This document shows, piece by piece, positions 1 to 11,606 of a stretch of DNA of 59,297 nt; position 1 is the first letter of the stretch, and each line of letters starts with the position of its first letter. The stretch lies in NCBI RefSeq assembly GCF_001039355.2, contig NW_019773598.1, positions 1-59,297 of the forward strand, read 5' to 3'. The position numbers and the translations under genes were made by a program. The notes below the pieces were generated by a model, which had not been told where the DNA came from, searched no databases, and saw only the letters and a program-made list of their open reading frames with translations. This stretch comes from Lingula anatina. Taxonomy: Eukaryota; Brachiopoda; Lingulata; Lingulida; Lingulidae.

Positions 1-5
1 CTGAA

Positions 6-74
6 CTGGGAATTCCCAGCATGTGACCAGGTGACCTGTGACCTGCAGGCAGTGGTATGACGTCATTATCCAAT
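6..74 (+). promoter_or_regulatory. Promoter-like cluster: kappa-B-type palindrome, CRE, CCAAT
   Basis: A perfect 14-bp palindrome at 6-19 contains GGGAATTCCC, which fits an NF-kappa-B/Rel site. A perfect CRE palindrome, ATGACGTCAT, lies at 57-66, and CCAAT is at 70-74. The first possible ATG (57) is inside the CRE, so transcription and translation may begin downstream, for example at the ATG at 87. Binding is inferred from motif identity only. Confidence 0.4.
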
Positions 75-3000
75 ATGTCAGCCTCCATGGCGAGGCAAGT
101 CGGCATGAGCGACGACAAGGGAAATTCTCAAAATCTACCTCACGCAGACAGAAAATTTTACAATATACCTATCCAACAAATAAACAATGGACAAAAGAAG
201 AGGGGAGTAAGACAAAACGTAGATTCTGCGAAACTGTTTAGATATATAGAGGGAAATGTGATCGGAAACGACAAGATTTTCTCAGGACCATATGGGAATA
301 GACAAGGTACGTTTTGAAAACCCTACCTTTTCTCTCTGATCCAAAAATTATTCATTTTCATTGATCTCTTTTGGGTTTCATTGCTCTTGGTTTCATTAGT
401 AATATCTTTTGATCATAAAGAACAGTGAGGATTTCAACAGTGATGTTGTTATAACGGAACATGGTTAAAAGCAAATTGTGTGACCAATGAACAGACAGGG
501 ACTAAATTAAATTCAATTCATTTTTTTTTATTTCAGTTGTTTACTGTGACTACACAGCATCCGGCAGGTGCGTACTTATGTCTTCACTCTGCTGAAGTTG
601 AGTGAATTATTTCTTGCATTTTTAAAAATTTCCTCTTTTTTTTTTTTTTTTTTTTTGAAAATACAATTTTGTGCAAGTATGGATATTATCATTCTTGAAA
701 GACAAAACTTAAAACATAAGCAGAAGTGATGTTATCTATAGAAGACATGAAGATTTGGATGACAAAAGCACATGTGCTGTCCCATTATAATATCATAATA
801 ATTGGTGAAATATACAAACAAGATGTATTGCATATTACATGCACCAATTGAATATGGTATCTGTGATGTTATTTGTTTATAAAGATTTTATTTAATAGTT
901 GTGTATTTGCCATTGTTTTTTTTTGAGGTCCCTGGGTTTTATTGAGGACTATATAAAAGAGCAGGTGCTCCCAGACTATGGAAATACACACACTACCACT
1001 ACAGTAACCTCTCTACAGTCAACTCTCTTCAGACATGAAGCTAGGTACAGTACAGCTATTGTCTGTAGATATGGACTGTAAAATGTATATTTTCTATGAC
1101 ATCAAGGTCTGTTTTACAAAGAGGCTGTTTGCTGTGAGCAGTTGGAATATCTCGCAATTAAAAAGGACCACGTCTAAATGTGTCTGATAGCTTGAAAAGA
1201 TTACATATAGCCAAAGGTTTATAATTTTTAAGGCAACTTGCTCATTTTAATATATTGCATATTTTAATTTTTCTAGAGATATCATCAGGAATTCTGTAAA
1301 TGCCAGTGAACATGATGCAGTGATATTTGCAGGCAGTGGCTGTACTGCAGCTGTACATAAACTGATGCATGCTCTTCATCTAACTGAACCACCGGTGAGT
1401 AGGGTCACAGGGGCTGTTTTAAATGCAAATGAACTTTATCTCAGAAATTGATCTTAGTTTAAAAACCTTATCTTTTTATTCTATTTTGGCCAAAATAAAT
1501 CTGTTGTAGTCTAATTGAATAATAACCAAAAGGAATAGCTATTGCTCAGACTAATTCCTTATTTATAATTATTGGACTACAAAGGATTAATCCAAAACTA
1601 AAGTGGACTAAATTTTTGCACAGATGAAGTTATATTGTGAAACTGCCCCCCCCCCCTCCCTGTGTATGCAGGCCAGTAATTATAGCATTGTTCAAAGGAG
1701 ATGGGCAAACCACCCCTATTAAAGGAGTACAGTATCTACCAATTCTCTTCTTCTGCTTTTAGAAAGAATTAGTTTTTTGTGGTGTCTCAGAATGCTTAAG
1801 TTGTGTAGCTGACTACATACTGTTGACTTTGCAGTATTGGTCTAAAAGTTATTTGTGAAAAGATTATCAAAATGTGTTGATGGCAACCCTAAATGAGAAA
1901 TTGTTGACAAGGAGTGTAAACTGTTTTCAAGCCTATCAAGTGTTGATTTGCTCTTGGGGCTGAGGTACGTAAATGACCATATAAAACAAGAAAGCATCAT
2001 GAGTCTTTGCTTAAACTGATATTTCATCACTGTGACAGTCATCTTGTGACAAAAACCACAGTTTGTGCTAGTCATTTGCCAATGCTGAAATATGATGATA
2101 ATTATTAATCAAGAGAACAATTTTTACTTTTTCTTTAAAAGAACTGAAATATACAAAAGCAAAAATTTGCTTCCAGGTGGTTTTTGTAGGGCCATATGAG
2201 CATCACTCCAATCTACTTCCATGGAGAGAGAAAGGGGCTCAGGTAAGGTTTTCTGAAAGTCTTGTATTTACCTTGGGTTGACCTAATCAACTTAAATTTT
2301 GGCAAGTTGCAGAATATAACATTGTATTTTTTTCAACAAAACATGGAATATTTTACTGTTTTTGACCATATATTCAGTTTTTTCATTCAATAGAATTACA
2401 CAGATATTTAGATAAAGAAATAATCCAAGAGGGAGTTCAGTTTGATAACACTTACATAAGTGTACATGTGTGTATACCATACAAGAGTGTGCACGTCATG
2501 CTCACATACATATTTGGTGAAAATTATATTTTTTCCCATTTTGAATTATGCCAGTCACTTAACTACATGACAAGATAACTTTCTGTCCTTAGTACAAAAT
2601 TTTAATGAGCCAAATTATGAACTTTTTTCTGCTTTCTATTTTTTAAAAGTAAGTTGGCACTTTTTAGTAGGTTGACTCTGTTATAGTCTCACATTAGCTA
2701 GCTCAGAAAGTTTTTAAAAATGATGATTTTTTTTTTCAAAGGTGATAAGAATACCTGAAACTGATACAGGAGAGGTAGACCTGCAAAACCTTGAGCAGGA
2801 ACTTCAGGTAAGTAAAGGAGAGAAATGTGAATATATATTACAAAAATTACAATATTTCAATTAAAAAATGATGGCTTAATGGACTAATATTTGATGTGAA
2901 ATCTTGATCTTAAAAAAACCACAGACATATATCTTGATACAGGGGCGGATTAAGGCTGTCTTCTGGGTCTTCCGGAAGACGGTCAGATTTTCAAGTTTAC

Positions 3001-6000
3001 ATTGACAGGTATCTAATTTTTTCTGTCGGAAGACGGTCAAAAATAGAGGATGGATCAACAGAGATAATTGGGAAGACTCTCAGAAAATATCTCTAGATCC
3101 GCCCCTGTGATAGGTTTATCATTTTGCATAATCATTTGATCATTTAATTTCAAGTCTTGGCAGAACAGTGGCAGACAGCTGATTGGTTGTTTCTCTGCTG
3201 CTTCAAACGTAACGGGCATCATATCTGATGTTGACATAATAAGCGTCATCTTGCACAGATATGGCGCTTTAGTGTTCTGGGACTACGCCAGCGCAGGGCC
3301 TTATATGAAGATAGACATGAACCCTGTCATCACAGAGTAAGGTTTTTTGCATTTCGATGAAGAAAAATATCTACATGTTTTTTTTTTCTTTTTCTGTGTT
3401 ACAGTGTCTGTCAGTGAATGATTACTAAGACCTTCACTATTTCTGATATGTCATTTTTCTCACATGGTTCCTTTCAGCTATAAACTTAGCATGATTATGA
3501 TAGGCATATAGTCTTGGAAATCACCTTATGACATGCATACATTTTACGTTTGAAACAAGGCTTTGTTATTGATACATACATTTTTGTATAATAAAAATAA
3601 TTAACATTCTGTCATTGACACACACACTTTAATCTTAAGGAAATTAACATTCCATTTTAGTTAAAAATGCTTTTAAATATAACAGTTACTTCAAATTAGG
3701 AATTGACAGAAATGATAAAGTTACAGTTCTAGTTATAAATGCATTATTACTTACAGTGACTCCCAGGGTCTTGCATACAAGGATGCTGTGTTCATCTCTC
3801 CTCACAAATTTGTTGGAGGAGTGCAGACACCAGGTAATAAAGCACTTCATCCTCTTATCTCCCCCCAACCATCATCTTGCCCTCTCTGATAAATAATAAA
3901 GTTGAAAAGGTTTGATGAGAAAGTCACGACGAAGTCTAACCTCAGACTGTTATGCGAAGAAAAAACACTATAACAGTTGAACTCAAACGATTTTCAAAAC
4001 AAGTTGGTTCTGTGGATTAAATCTTTGCTCTTATAATTTTAGGTCTCTTGCCATGTACTTATTTTAATGACTAATAACACAGGTAACTTTATTATGTTAG
4101 TTCTTTTTGTGTTTTATATTTGGAACCCTTTGTAAACTTGGACTGGCTGTACAGAGACGATATTTTTATTTCCAGGTATATTGGTGGCCAAGAAGAAACT
4201 TTTCAAGAACCCAGTTCCCTCAGTTTGTGGTGGTGGATCTGTCTTCTTTGTGAGTGATAATTAGTTAATAATTAGTAGATGATAATTAGCTGATAATGAT
4301 AATTAGACAATATGAAAAAGAAGATAATAGTCTAGAGTGGATATTTAAAAATCCAAAAGCGAACTTTTTTTTTTTGGACACTTAAAAAAATCAGGAAGAC
4401 TTTAATTTCAGAGTTAATATGTCTTCATAAGATGCCCTGTTAGCTTAATGTATTTTAAATAAGCTTAAAACAGTCTTTGCACATTTGGCCAGTAAGGCCA
4501 AATATAATTTATTTTGAAGCAGCTTTGGCTTGAAAATGAAGGAGTTAAATAATGAAAATATTTTTAATCTGTGTTTATCTGTGTATAAAATATATTTTGA
4601 AGAACTTCTGTTTATTCTTTTATCATCAGGTTCGGAGGGAAGCTCACAGATATCTGCAAGAGGCTGAGATGCGGGAAGAGGGAGGAACGCCACCTATTGT
4701 TGAGTCAATCAGAGCTGGACTTGTATTCCAGCTGAAAGATGCCGTCACTTCTGAGGCCATCATGCAACGAGAACACCAGCTCTGCAGGTACTTAAAACTA
4801 CTTCATATTTGATTATGTTCTAAATAAAAGATTCAAGATTATTATCTCTGCCAAGTAGGTTATGTTTTTGCCTTTGTTGGTTCTTTACTAAACAGCCTAA
4901 TTTTAAAAGTTGTGGATGGATTTTTATAGTTTATTGGGGATAGTTCAGTAATGGTAATGGTAACTAACAAACAGTTGGACTTTGCTGGTGATCCGTCAAT
5001 CAATCGAATGATCATGAGAATTGACTTGCCTTGGCAAAGTGTGCACTCCCTGGTGGCTTTTATGGCTATATGATACTTGTTGATAAGACAAAAACTTAAA
5101 TTTATTTAATGAGTCATGTATTATTACTCCCTAAAGGTATTTTCATATGTTATTAGAAGAATTACTATTTTGTTTTTATTCATTCCAGGAGGGCATTTGA
5201 ATATTGGAAAGACACCCCAAATTTGATCATTTTAGGCAGTCATACTGCACCGCGTCTGCCCATCTTCTCTATTCTAATCAAGCACTCAGGGATAGGATTA
5301 TTTCTGCATCATAACTATGTGTGTGCTGTGCTCAATGACGTGTTTGGTATCCAGACTAGGGGAGGATGTGCCTGTGCCGGTCCTTATGCACAGGTAATAA
5401 TTTAAGGAAGGGAGGAAGGAGTGGATTCTGATGTGTGTGCGTGCATGCATGTATTCGTGCATGTTCCAAGAAGGGACTTATGTATAATGCATAGGTTAAT
5501 ATATGAATTTAAATAGATTGATAAAGTCAGTAAACTACATCTTATAAAATGTAAAGGTATTAAAATGTTCAACTTTATGGTGTTACATATACACATTGTT
5601 TATTATATAATAATATTCAGATATTTTTATAATTACTTTATCAGGATCTGCTTGGAATTAGTGAAGATTTGGCCACAAAAATTGAAGATATCCTAGTAGA
5701 GGATAGGTAAGTATCACTTTTGAAGGAAATGCAGACATTTAGTGTCAGTTTTTGGAACTTAGTTATGATGTACACAAAAAATAAAGAAAGACGTGAAATC
5801 CTGTTTAAACTAGTTGCAAATTTTCTTTTTAGTCAAGCCAACAAAATTTTAACTAATGGCAAATGATGATGTTGTATGTTTTCTTTAACTTAGGTCAGTT
5901 TTCATTCGGATCTGGTGAGAAATTTGTATGATGTAATGAGTTTATGGCAGGCACATCACATGGCCTCTTTAGGAGGTTAAGAAGGTTTTCATGCATGGTA

Positions 6001-9000
6001 AAATATTTGCATTGATTAAATAAGACATTAAATTGGTATTTATCGTCTTTGGTATACTCTTTCAGGAGGCTGGACAGAGTCCATTTGAGACGATATCGGG
6101 AATATTCTGAGAGAGAAATTTTAAGGTTTGATGGTATTCTCTTAAAATATAGAACCTGTTATTAAGATATACAGAATTCATCTGTTTTGCAAAAACTGAC
6201 AGTATGGGATTCACCGTCTCATCTAAATGAATGAATGGAAAGGTCATGTGAAGGCCCTCCACTTATGTTCTAGTACTTGGAACATGTATGCATTTTTGAT
6301 ATTTAAGCATTTTGAATAATTCCTATATATCTTTTAATATTTTGTTGTATTTGTATTATGAATATGAAACGTTTTGGATGCAAATTTATTATGATTTCTT
6401 TTATTATACATTTTTTCCAAATAATTTGCCTTTCAAACTGTTTCAGACCTGGGTTTTCTCGTATTAATCTACCCTATTTCATGAATGATGAGTGTGTGGA
6501 GTTTGTGCTAGATGCAGTGAAGATGGTAGCTGAACATGGCTGGAAACTTTTACCACAGGTATTACCTGATACTTCCTGTATAATTATCTTATTTTGACAT
6601 GGTTATACAAGGCAAATAGATTTAACGGACTGAGAAGATATAGGTGGTTAGAACAAACATTCTCTGCATTTTCTTGGTGTTGAAAATTTTTGTTTTCAGG
6701 CATTGTTCTCATGTTTTAACTTTTAGTACTTGCAATAAGTACATCATACTGTTCTTAAACATGTTAGTAAAATATTAGAATTTTTATATACTGTTCTGAT
6801 GGCAGTTTTGTATTATGCTAAAATAATTGGGAATGGTAACATTTTAGTTTTCTTTATTTTAGTCAATTGCGTCCAAGTTGACATTCTTTTTTTAAGTGAC
6901 TATTGATTTGTATCACTAAAGGGACATGGGATAATTTATGTTTTTATTTATTTTAGTACACATTTAACCCAGAAACTGGAGAGTGGAGGCACAAACAACA
7001 TCAGGTATATATATATATATATATATATATAGGAAAAAACATTTGGAGCTTTGATAGAATTTAGGACCATTGAAAAATGAGAGCTAGAATAATTCATAAA
7101 TTTTTCAACATTTTGAGATGCGTTCCACCTTTTTGGTTTGTGTTTAGGTAAGACCCTTAAGTGCAGATAATGCACACTTTATAAATTTTACTAGTACATA
7201 TTTGATAGATATACATTAAATGATTTTGAAGTCAGTTGAAGGATAGGGGTAACCGAATGATCTTTCAGGTTTTCAAAGACAGAAAATGGCTTGGTTACAT
7301 CTCCTATGAAACTGGCAAAATGGCGTACAGAGAACCTCAGTTTCAGAGCAAAGGTCCATTGCCATCAGATTTACAGGTAAGCATTGTGTAGATGTTAAAA
7401 TTTTTGTTAACTTCATAGAAGGGAGCTGGGGGAGGTTGAACTGTGTAAGGAGAAAATGTGGGTTAATTCCTTTAAGAGGGGCCTTTGTTTCAGAGAAGAT
7501 TTCAGAGTAAAAGTTGGTCTTAACTGATATTTAATCTTCATCAATTAAGGATAAGTCTAAATTAATTCATTATTTATTAACTATGGTCTAAAATGGCAAG
7601 AAATCTTTTAATTATATTACAGGCACAATATTTCATTTACTACAGTTTTATCTTGGGTCAAACTCAACAAAACTTTTTATTTTTAGTGTACAGACCAATA
7701 TTACTCTTCGACTAAAATTCTTTTGAGAAACCAACATATTGGGAAAAAAATGTGGTTTTGGCTAATTAAAGGGCACCTAAATCCATGCAACCATCCAACC
7801 ACTGCAGAATACAACATTTTATTACTAAACATTGAAAATAATTTATTTTTCTAAAAGGAGGGTTTATATGATACATGCCATTCTGTTTTAATTTTTATTA
7901 TGCAGGATTGCCTCATGCAAGCAGAAAATATATTCGATAATGCTGGCAAGGTTAGAATAAATCTTGCAGACCAGACATTGATGTTTGATAAGCAGACGTC
8001 ATCCATAAGATGGTTTGTGCTACCCAGTGAGATTCTGATTAAAAGTGACACACCTATATCTCCTCCATTTGTGCCAAAGAATTACTCTGAATATGTTGTT
8101 AATTTGATTAACAAGCAAAGTGATGACTCTCTGTTAAAGATCTTAAAAACTGGAAGTGAAAACGGTGCTGATGGGAAATTGAAAAAGACTGAAAATGGTT
8201 TCATTGCAGCTGATGTTGTAGAATGTGAGAACTTCCGTGTTGATGCTTGCTGTGAATATGAAAATGAATCAAAGTCAAGCTCGGAAAATGGCAGCAGTTT
8301 CTCTGAGGGCATGGCCGTTTTTCTAAACACTGGATTTGTTGAAAGTTGCCCATCAGGTGCAACAGCTGATATGGATCAGAAAAACAGTCATAAAACTTCT
8401 AAGCAGACAACATTAAATTTTGAAGTTTGTGCCAATGACTCATCCTCTTTCAATAAGCTATCAAAAAATAGGACATCAAGTTGCCTCCATGAATCTGAAG
8501 AGGCTAATAAGGAAGTGACTGGTGTCATGAAAAGCAGTACTCCTCATTTGTCTCATGCTGCACCAAGTGTAGGTGGAGCCAGTGTGGATGGTAATGACAC
8601 ATCATCTTGGTCAACTGCTCAGAAATCTCCACCAGAGGGTGGCAGTGTTACTGAGAGTTCTAAAATGAGCCAGTCAAACGAGGACAAAAACATGGACAAA
8701 GCAGACAACACTTTGCTTCAGTTGAAAGAATTAAATGGGGATGGTGCAATTGTTGCTAAAGAAACATTTGTGGTGTCAAAAGAAATCCAGAGCACTAGTG
8801 TCAAAAGTTCTGGAAAAGACACGAAAGATGACAAATCAGTGAATACTGGCACACAGCAGAGAGCAGCTAAATCTAAGGGGCCATGCTGGCATGCACCACC
8901 CAAGAATATCTTCAAACCAACAGTTGAGGTATGTATGATGTGTCAGCATTAGATCATAAATACCTATTTGATTTTTCAGGTAATTCTATGGAGATTCTCT

Positions 9001-10003
9001 TTGGCATGGAGAATGACCTAATTATAGATTTTCATTGGAGACCCTACTTTTAAGTAGGGTTTTCAATTTTTATTAAAATAATAAAATGGGAAAATGAAAT
9101 GTAGACTTTCTTGCTTTCTTACTTTCATACTTATCTGTAGGAAAGAGAATATTAAGACTTAATGACCTGTTTTCTAACTCTTTCAGAGCTGAATGTCTGG
9201 GAGTCAAAAAGAATTGTGATAATATTTTCATTACTGAATTATTTGAATTTTTTTTATAATTATGTGATAAATTTTTTTGGATCATGATAATTTTAGGCAC
9301 TGGAGGAGCACAGTATGATCCAGGATGGGGACAGGGTGTTAGTGTGTATATCAGGTGGGAAGGACTCCCTGTCACTGCTACACACTATTAGGCAGTATCA
9401 GTTCTATGCTAGGAAAAAGGTGAAAACTGCTTTTCAAGATTTTTTACTGGAACTTTCATAGGACTTTATGTCTTGTGTTATATGTTTTATGTCTTGCAAA
9501 AAAAAAAAAAAGAATTTATAATATGTTCTGTTTACTTTATTGGTATTAAGGAAAGTTAAGTTCGGTTCGAGGTTCTTTGTCAGTGGGATTTCACTGGGAA
9601 TGGAATAAACATAATATAAAGGTTATCTTATAATATGTATGTTAAACCATCGACTAAATTCTTACAGGATAGATAATAACAAGAAAAATGCACAACATTT
9701 GCTTCTTCGAAGAAGTGACTGTTTTATTAATGAAATTAGTTCAAATCCAGTTATTACTTTTACACCTTTTCTGTTTTCCATGTTCCAGGGCATATCCTTT
9801 GAGTTTAGTGCCATGACAGTGGATCCACAGACCCCCTCCTATGACCCAAGTCCACTGAAAGGCTATCTGGCCAGTCTAGGGGTGCCCTATTACTATGAGG
9901 AACAATGTAATTATGGCAGGCTTTCATCATATTTTTTCATTTTTTTGTGACAAAGAGATATATATGTAAGCTGATGTGACTAAATTATATATGTCCTCGT
10001 AAC

Positions 10004-10052
<49 letters not shown>

Positions 10053-11606
10053 GATAACAACCATTCACACATTATTGTGAGGTCTTGGGCATGTTGATAT
10101 CAGGATGTCTGTAATCTAAAAAAAACTAGCTTTTTATGGTAATGGTTGAAACTTAAGGTATAGTTACAGCTTTAAGACTTCAGAATGTTAAAAATTTTAT
10201 AATTTGTCTGTGAATGTTAAAGTAATATCTTCTACATTTCTCATGTTTTAAGGTATACTGGACACAGCCATGAACCTCCCATATGAGTGTGCATCTATCT
10301 GTAGTTTTTGCAGTCGCATGAAGCGCGGACGCATTTATCACTGTGCGAGGAGAGAGGGGTACAATGTACTTGCTTTAGGTCAGCATTTGGATGATCTGGC
10401 AGAAAGGTAAGATATAGAAATATGGAACTAGTGTTTGCACCTGTTTGCATGTGTGCTTGTGTGCACTTCATATGACATCTGAAAGACCAAGTTGTACTTA
10501 GCATGATGGTAACATAATTCAGAGTTTAAACTTAGTCATGAAAATTGTTTTGGCGTTACTGTAATAGATAGCAGGACCACAATGTTTAAGGACAAAAACT
10601 GGATATCTGGATTTGTGATTTGTGATATACAGTACTATTCAGTGTTTGTCCACTTTTTGTACCTTATCAGTTTTGTAATGATTTTTGTTTAAAACTTTCA
10701 GTTTTCTGATGTCCATTTTCCACAATGGTGTGCTGAGGACCATGAAAGCTAACTACACTGTACAGTAAGTAGAATGATGATCAGTAATTGAAGGAAAATG
10801 TAAAATAAAACTGTAGACCACACAGCAGTCTCTGAAGGACACCGTAGCAACAAATAATACAATAATAATAAATACAAGCAAAATCATTTTCACTGGAGAT
10901 ACTGAATTATGAACATGCATGCACACAGTGCAAATGCATGGACACATGCAAGAACACTCGGACTTAGATATGGAAAATATGAATCAATCTATGTGATTTT
11001 TCACAAAATTGACATGCCTTGGTATAAATAAATATCTGCTATATTTTTTTTATGAATCACTTTCTAGAAAATCATTTATTTACAGAGAAAAGGATCTCAG
11101 GGTTATCAGACCATTTGTATATGTCCGTGAAAAAGATCTAAGAGATTTTGCTGAACGCCAAAAGTTACCTGTGATTCCAGAAAATTGCCCTGCATGCTTT
11201 GAGGCACCCAAGGTATAATCCTGTAAAGTGCTGCTTAAGAGGCTATTTTATATATTTCATGAAACATCTCTTACTGGTTTTAAGAAAAAATTGTTTTTAT
11301 CTTTGTATTAGGTTACCATCAAGTCGTGCAAATTTCCATTTATAATCAGAAAATTTTAAAAGCTGTAGGCCCATCAAGACTATATGAAATAAGCATCTGA
11401 AAAAATGTCTTCAATTTTAGGAACGCCATAGGACAAAACAACTTCTGGCTGCTCAAGAAATCTTATTTCCACGCCTGTACAACAGCATTATGTCAGCCAT
11501 TAAACCCCTTATGGCTATAGGAAGGACTGGAGTGAACATGAAGAAAATATTGACACAGTTTAGCGAGATGGATACTGGGGATGGGGAGGATGAAGTTGAA
11601 ATCTGA
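57..11606 (+). CDS. Fused class V aminotransferase (cysteine-desulfurase-like) and TtcA-like PP-loop tRNA thiolase, 23 exons
   Basis: Exons: 57-306, 537-567, 928-1044, 1277-1394, 2177-2242, 2742-2807, 3155-3336, 3757-3833, 4176-4249, 4630-4787, 5189-5393, 5645-5706, 6066-6125, 6447-6558, 6957-7004, 7269-7376, 7906-8928, 9297-9419, 9789-9906, 10253-10406, 10702-10764, 11086-11212, 11421-11606. All junctions are GT-AG and keep phase, giving about 1,175 residues. The N-terminal half shows class V aminotransferase marks: VVYCDYTASGR, GPYEHHSNLLPW (His181-His182), VFWDYASAG (PLP Asp259), SPHKFVGGVQTPG (PLP Lys294) and RGGCACAGPY (Cys440, Cys442). The C-terminal part has the PP-loop SGGKDS (938-943) and two CxxC pairs (1016/1019 and 1106/1109) placed as in TtcA. 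Known: TtcA makes 2-thiocytidine in tRNA using an Fe-S cluster, and class V desulfurases release sulfur from cysteine. Inferred: a self-supplied tRNA thiolase. Exon 7 could start at 3164 instead of 3155. The start is uncertain: in-frame Met codons lie at 57, 75, 87 and 105, and 87 has the best Kozak context. Confidence 0.88.
2940..3107. mobile_element. Short non-autonomous hAT-like element (MITE) with CAGGGGCGGAT terminal repeats
   Basis: The element begins CAGGGGCGGAT and ends with the reverse complement ATCCGCCCCTG. It is 168 bp long with no coding capacity and is flanked on both sides by TGATA (2935-2939 and 3108-3112), a likely 5-bp target duplication. CAGGG-type ends are typical of hAT elements. 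Two internal copies of a GGAAGACGGTCA motif are visible. It sits in the intron before exon 7 of the fusion gene, ending 47 bp before the 3' splice site. Confidence 0.7.
7005..7031. repeat. (TA)n microsatellite fused to a splice donor
   Basis: The donor GT of exon 15 is immediately followed by about 13 TA units, so the 5' splice site itself forms the start of the repeat. Confidence 0.9.
7906..8928 (+). other. Large linker exon joining the two enzyme modules
   Basis: This 1,023-nt exon has phase 0 at both ends and encodes residues about 579-919. The first 50 residues still resemble the aminotransferase C-terminus (RWFVLPSEI). The last 25 (PCWHAPPKNIFKP) already read as the lead-in to the PP-loop domain. 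The roughly 270 residues between are Ser-, Asn-, Glu- and Lys-rich with no recognisable fold, as expected for a flexible tether. Confidence 0.75.
9297..11606 (+). other. TtcA-like PP-loop ATPase module (exons 18-23)
   Basis: Exon 18 carries DGDRVLVCISGGKDS, the ATP-pyrophosphatase loop. Exon 20 carries CSFCSRMKRG followed by LALGQHLDDLAE, the TtcA-type first Cys pair and the conserved His-Asp-Asp loop. Exon 22 carries VIRPFVYVREKDLRDFAE and then PENCPACFEAPK, the second Cys pair. Bacterial TtcA has the same order (CSLCSRLRRG, then ALGHHRDD, then IRPLAYCREKDI, then a C-terminal CxxC). This separates it from CTU1/NCS6, which has additional zinc-finger cysteines. Nothing needed for catalysis appears broken. 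Confidence 0.82.
10006..10050. repeat. (GT)n microsatellite, about 22 units
   Basis: Uninterrupted GT dinucleotides lie in the intron between exons 19 and 20 of the fusion gene. Confidence 0.95.

Larger units (their letters stand above)
57..7376 (+). other. Class V aminotransferase module of the fusion gene (exons 1-16)
   Basis: Residues about 70-520 form the aminotransferase core. Exons 15-16 and the start of exon 17 (ending near RWFVLPSEI, about residue 625) read as the C-terminal extension usual for this uncharacterised eukaryotic class V subfamily. The invariant pieces are present: a small-residue loop (FAGSGCTAAVH), paired His, the Asp that contacts the PLP pyridine nitrogen, and the Schiff-base Lys in HKF. 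The family's substrate is not known to me. Cysteine desulfurase activity is inferred from the fold and from the fused thiolase. The catalytic loop Cys could be one of the CAC pair in RGGCACAGPY. Confidence 0.8.

Noticed and set aside
9639-9950. 103-codon + strand frame starting in an intron
   Set aside because: Its first half is intron. Only 9789-9906 is the real exon 19, joined by splicing.
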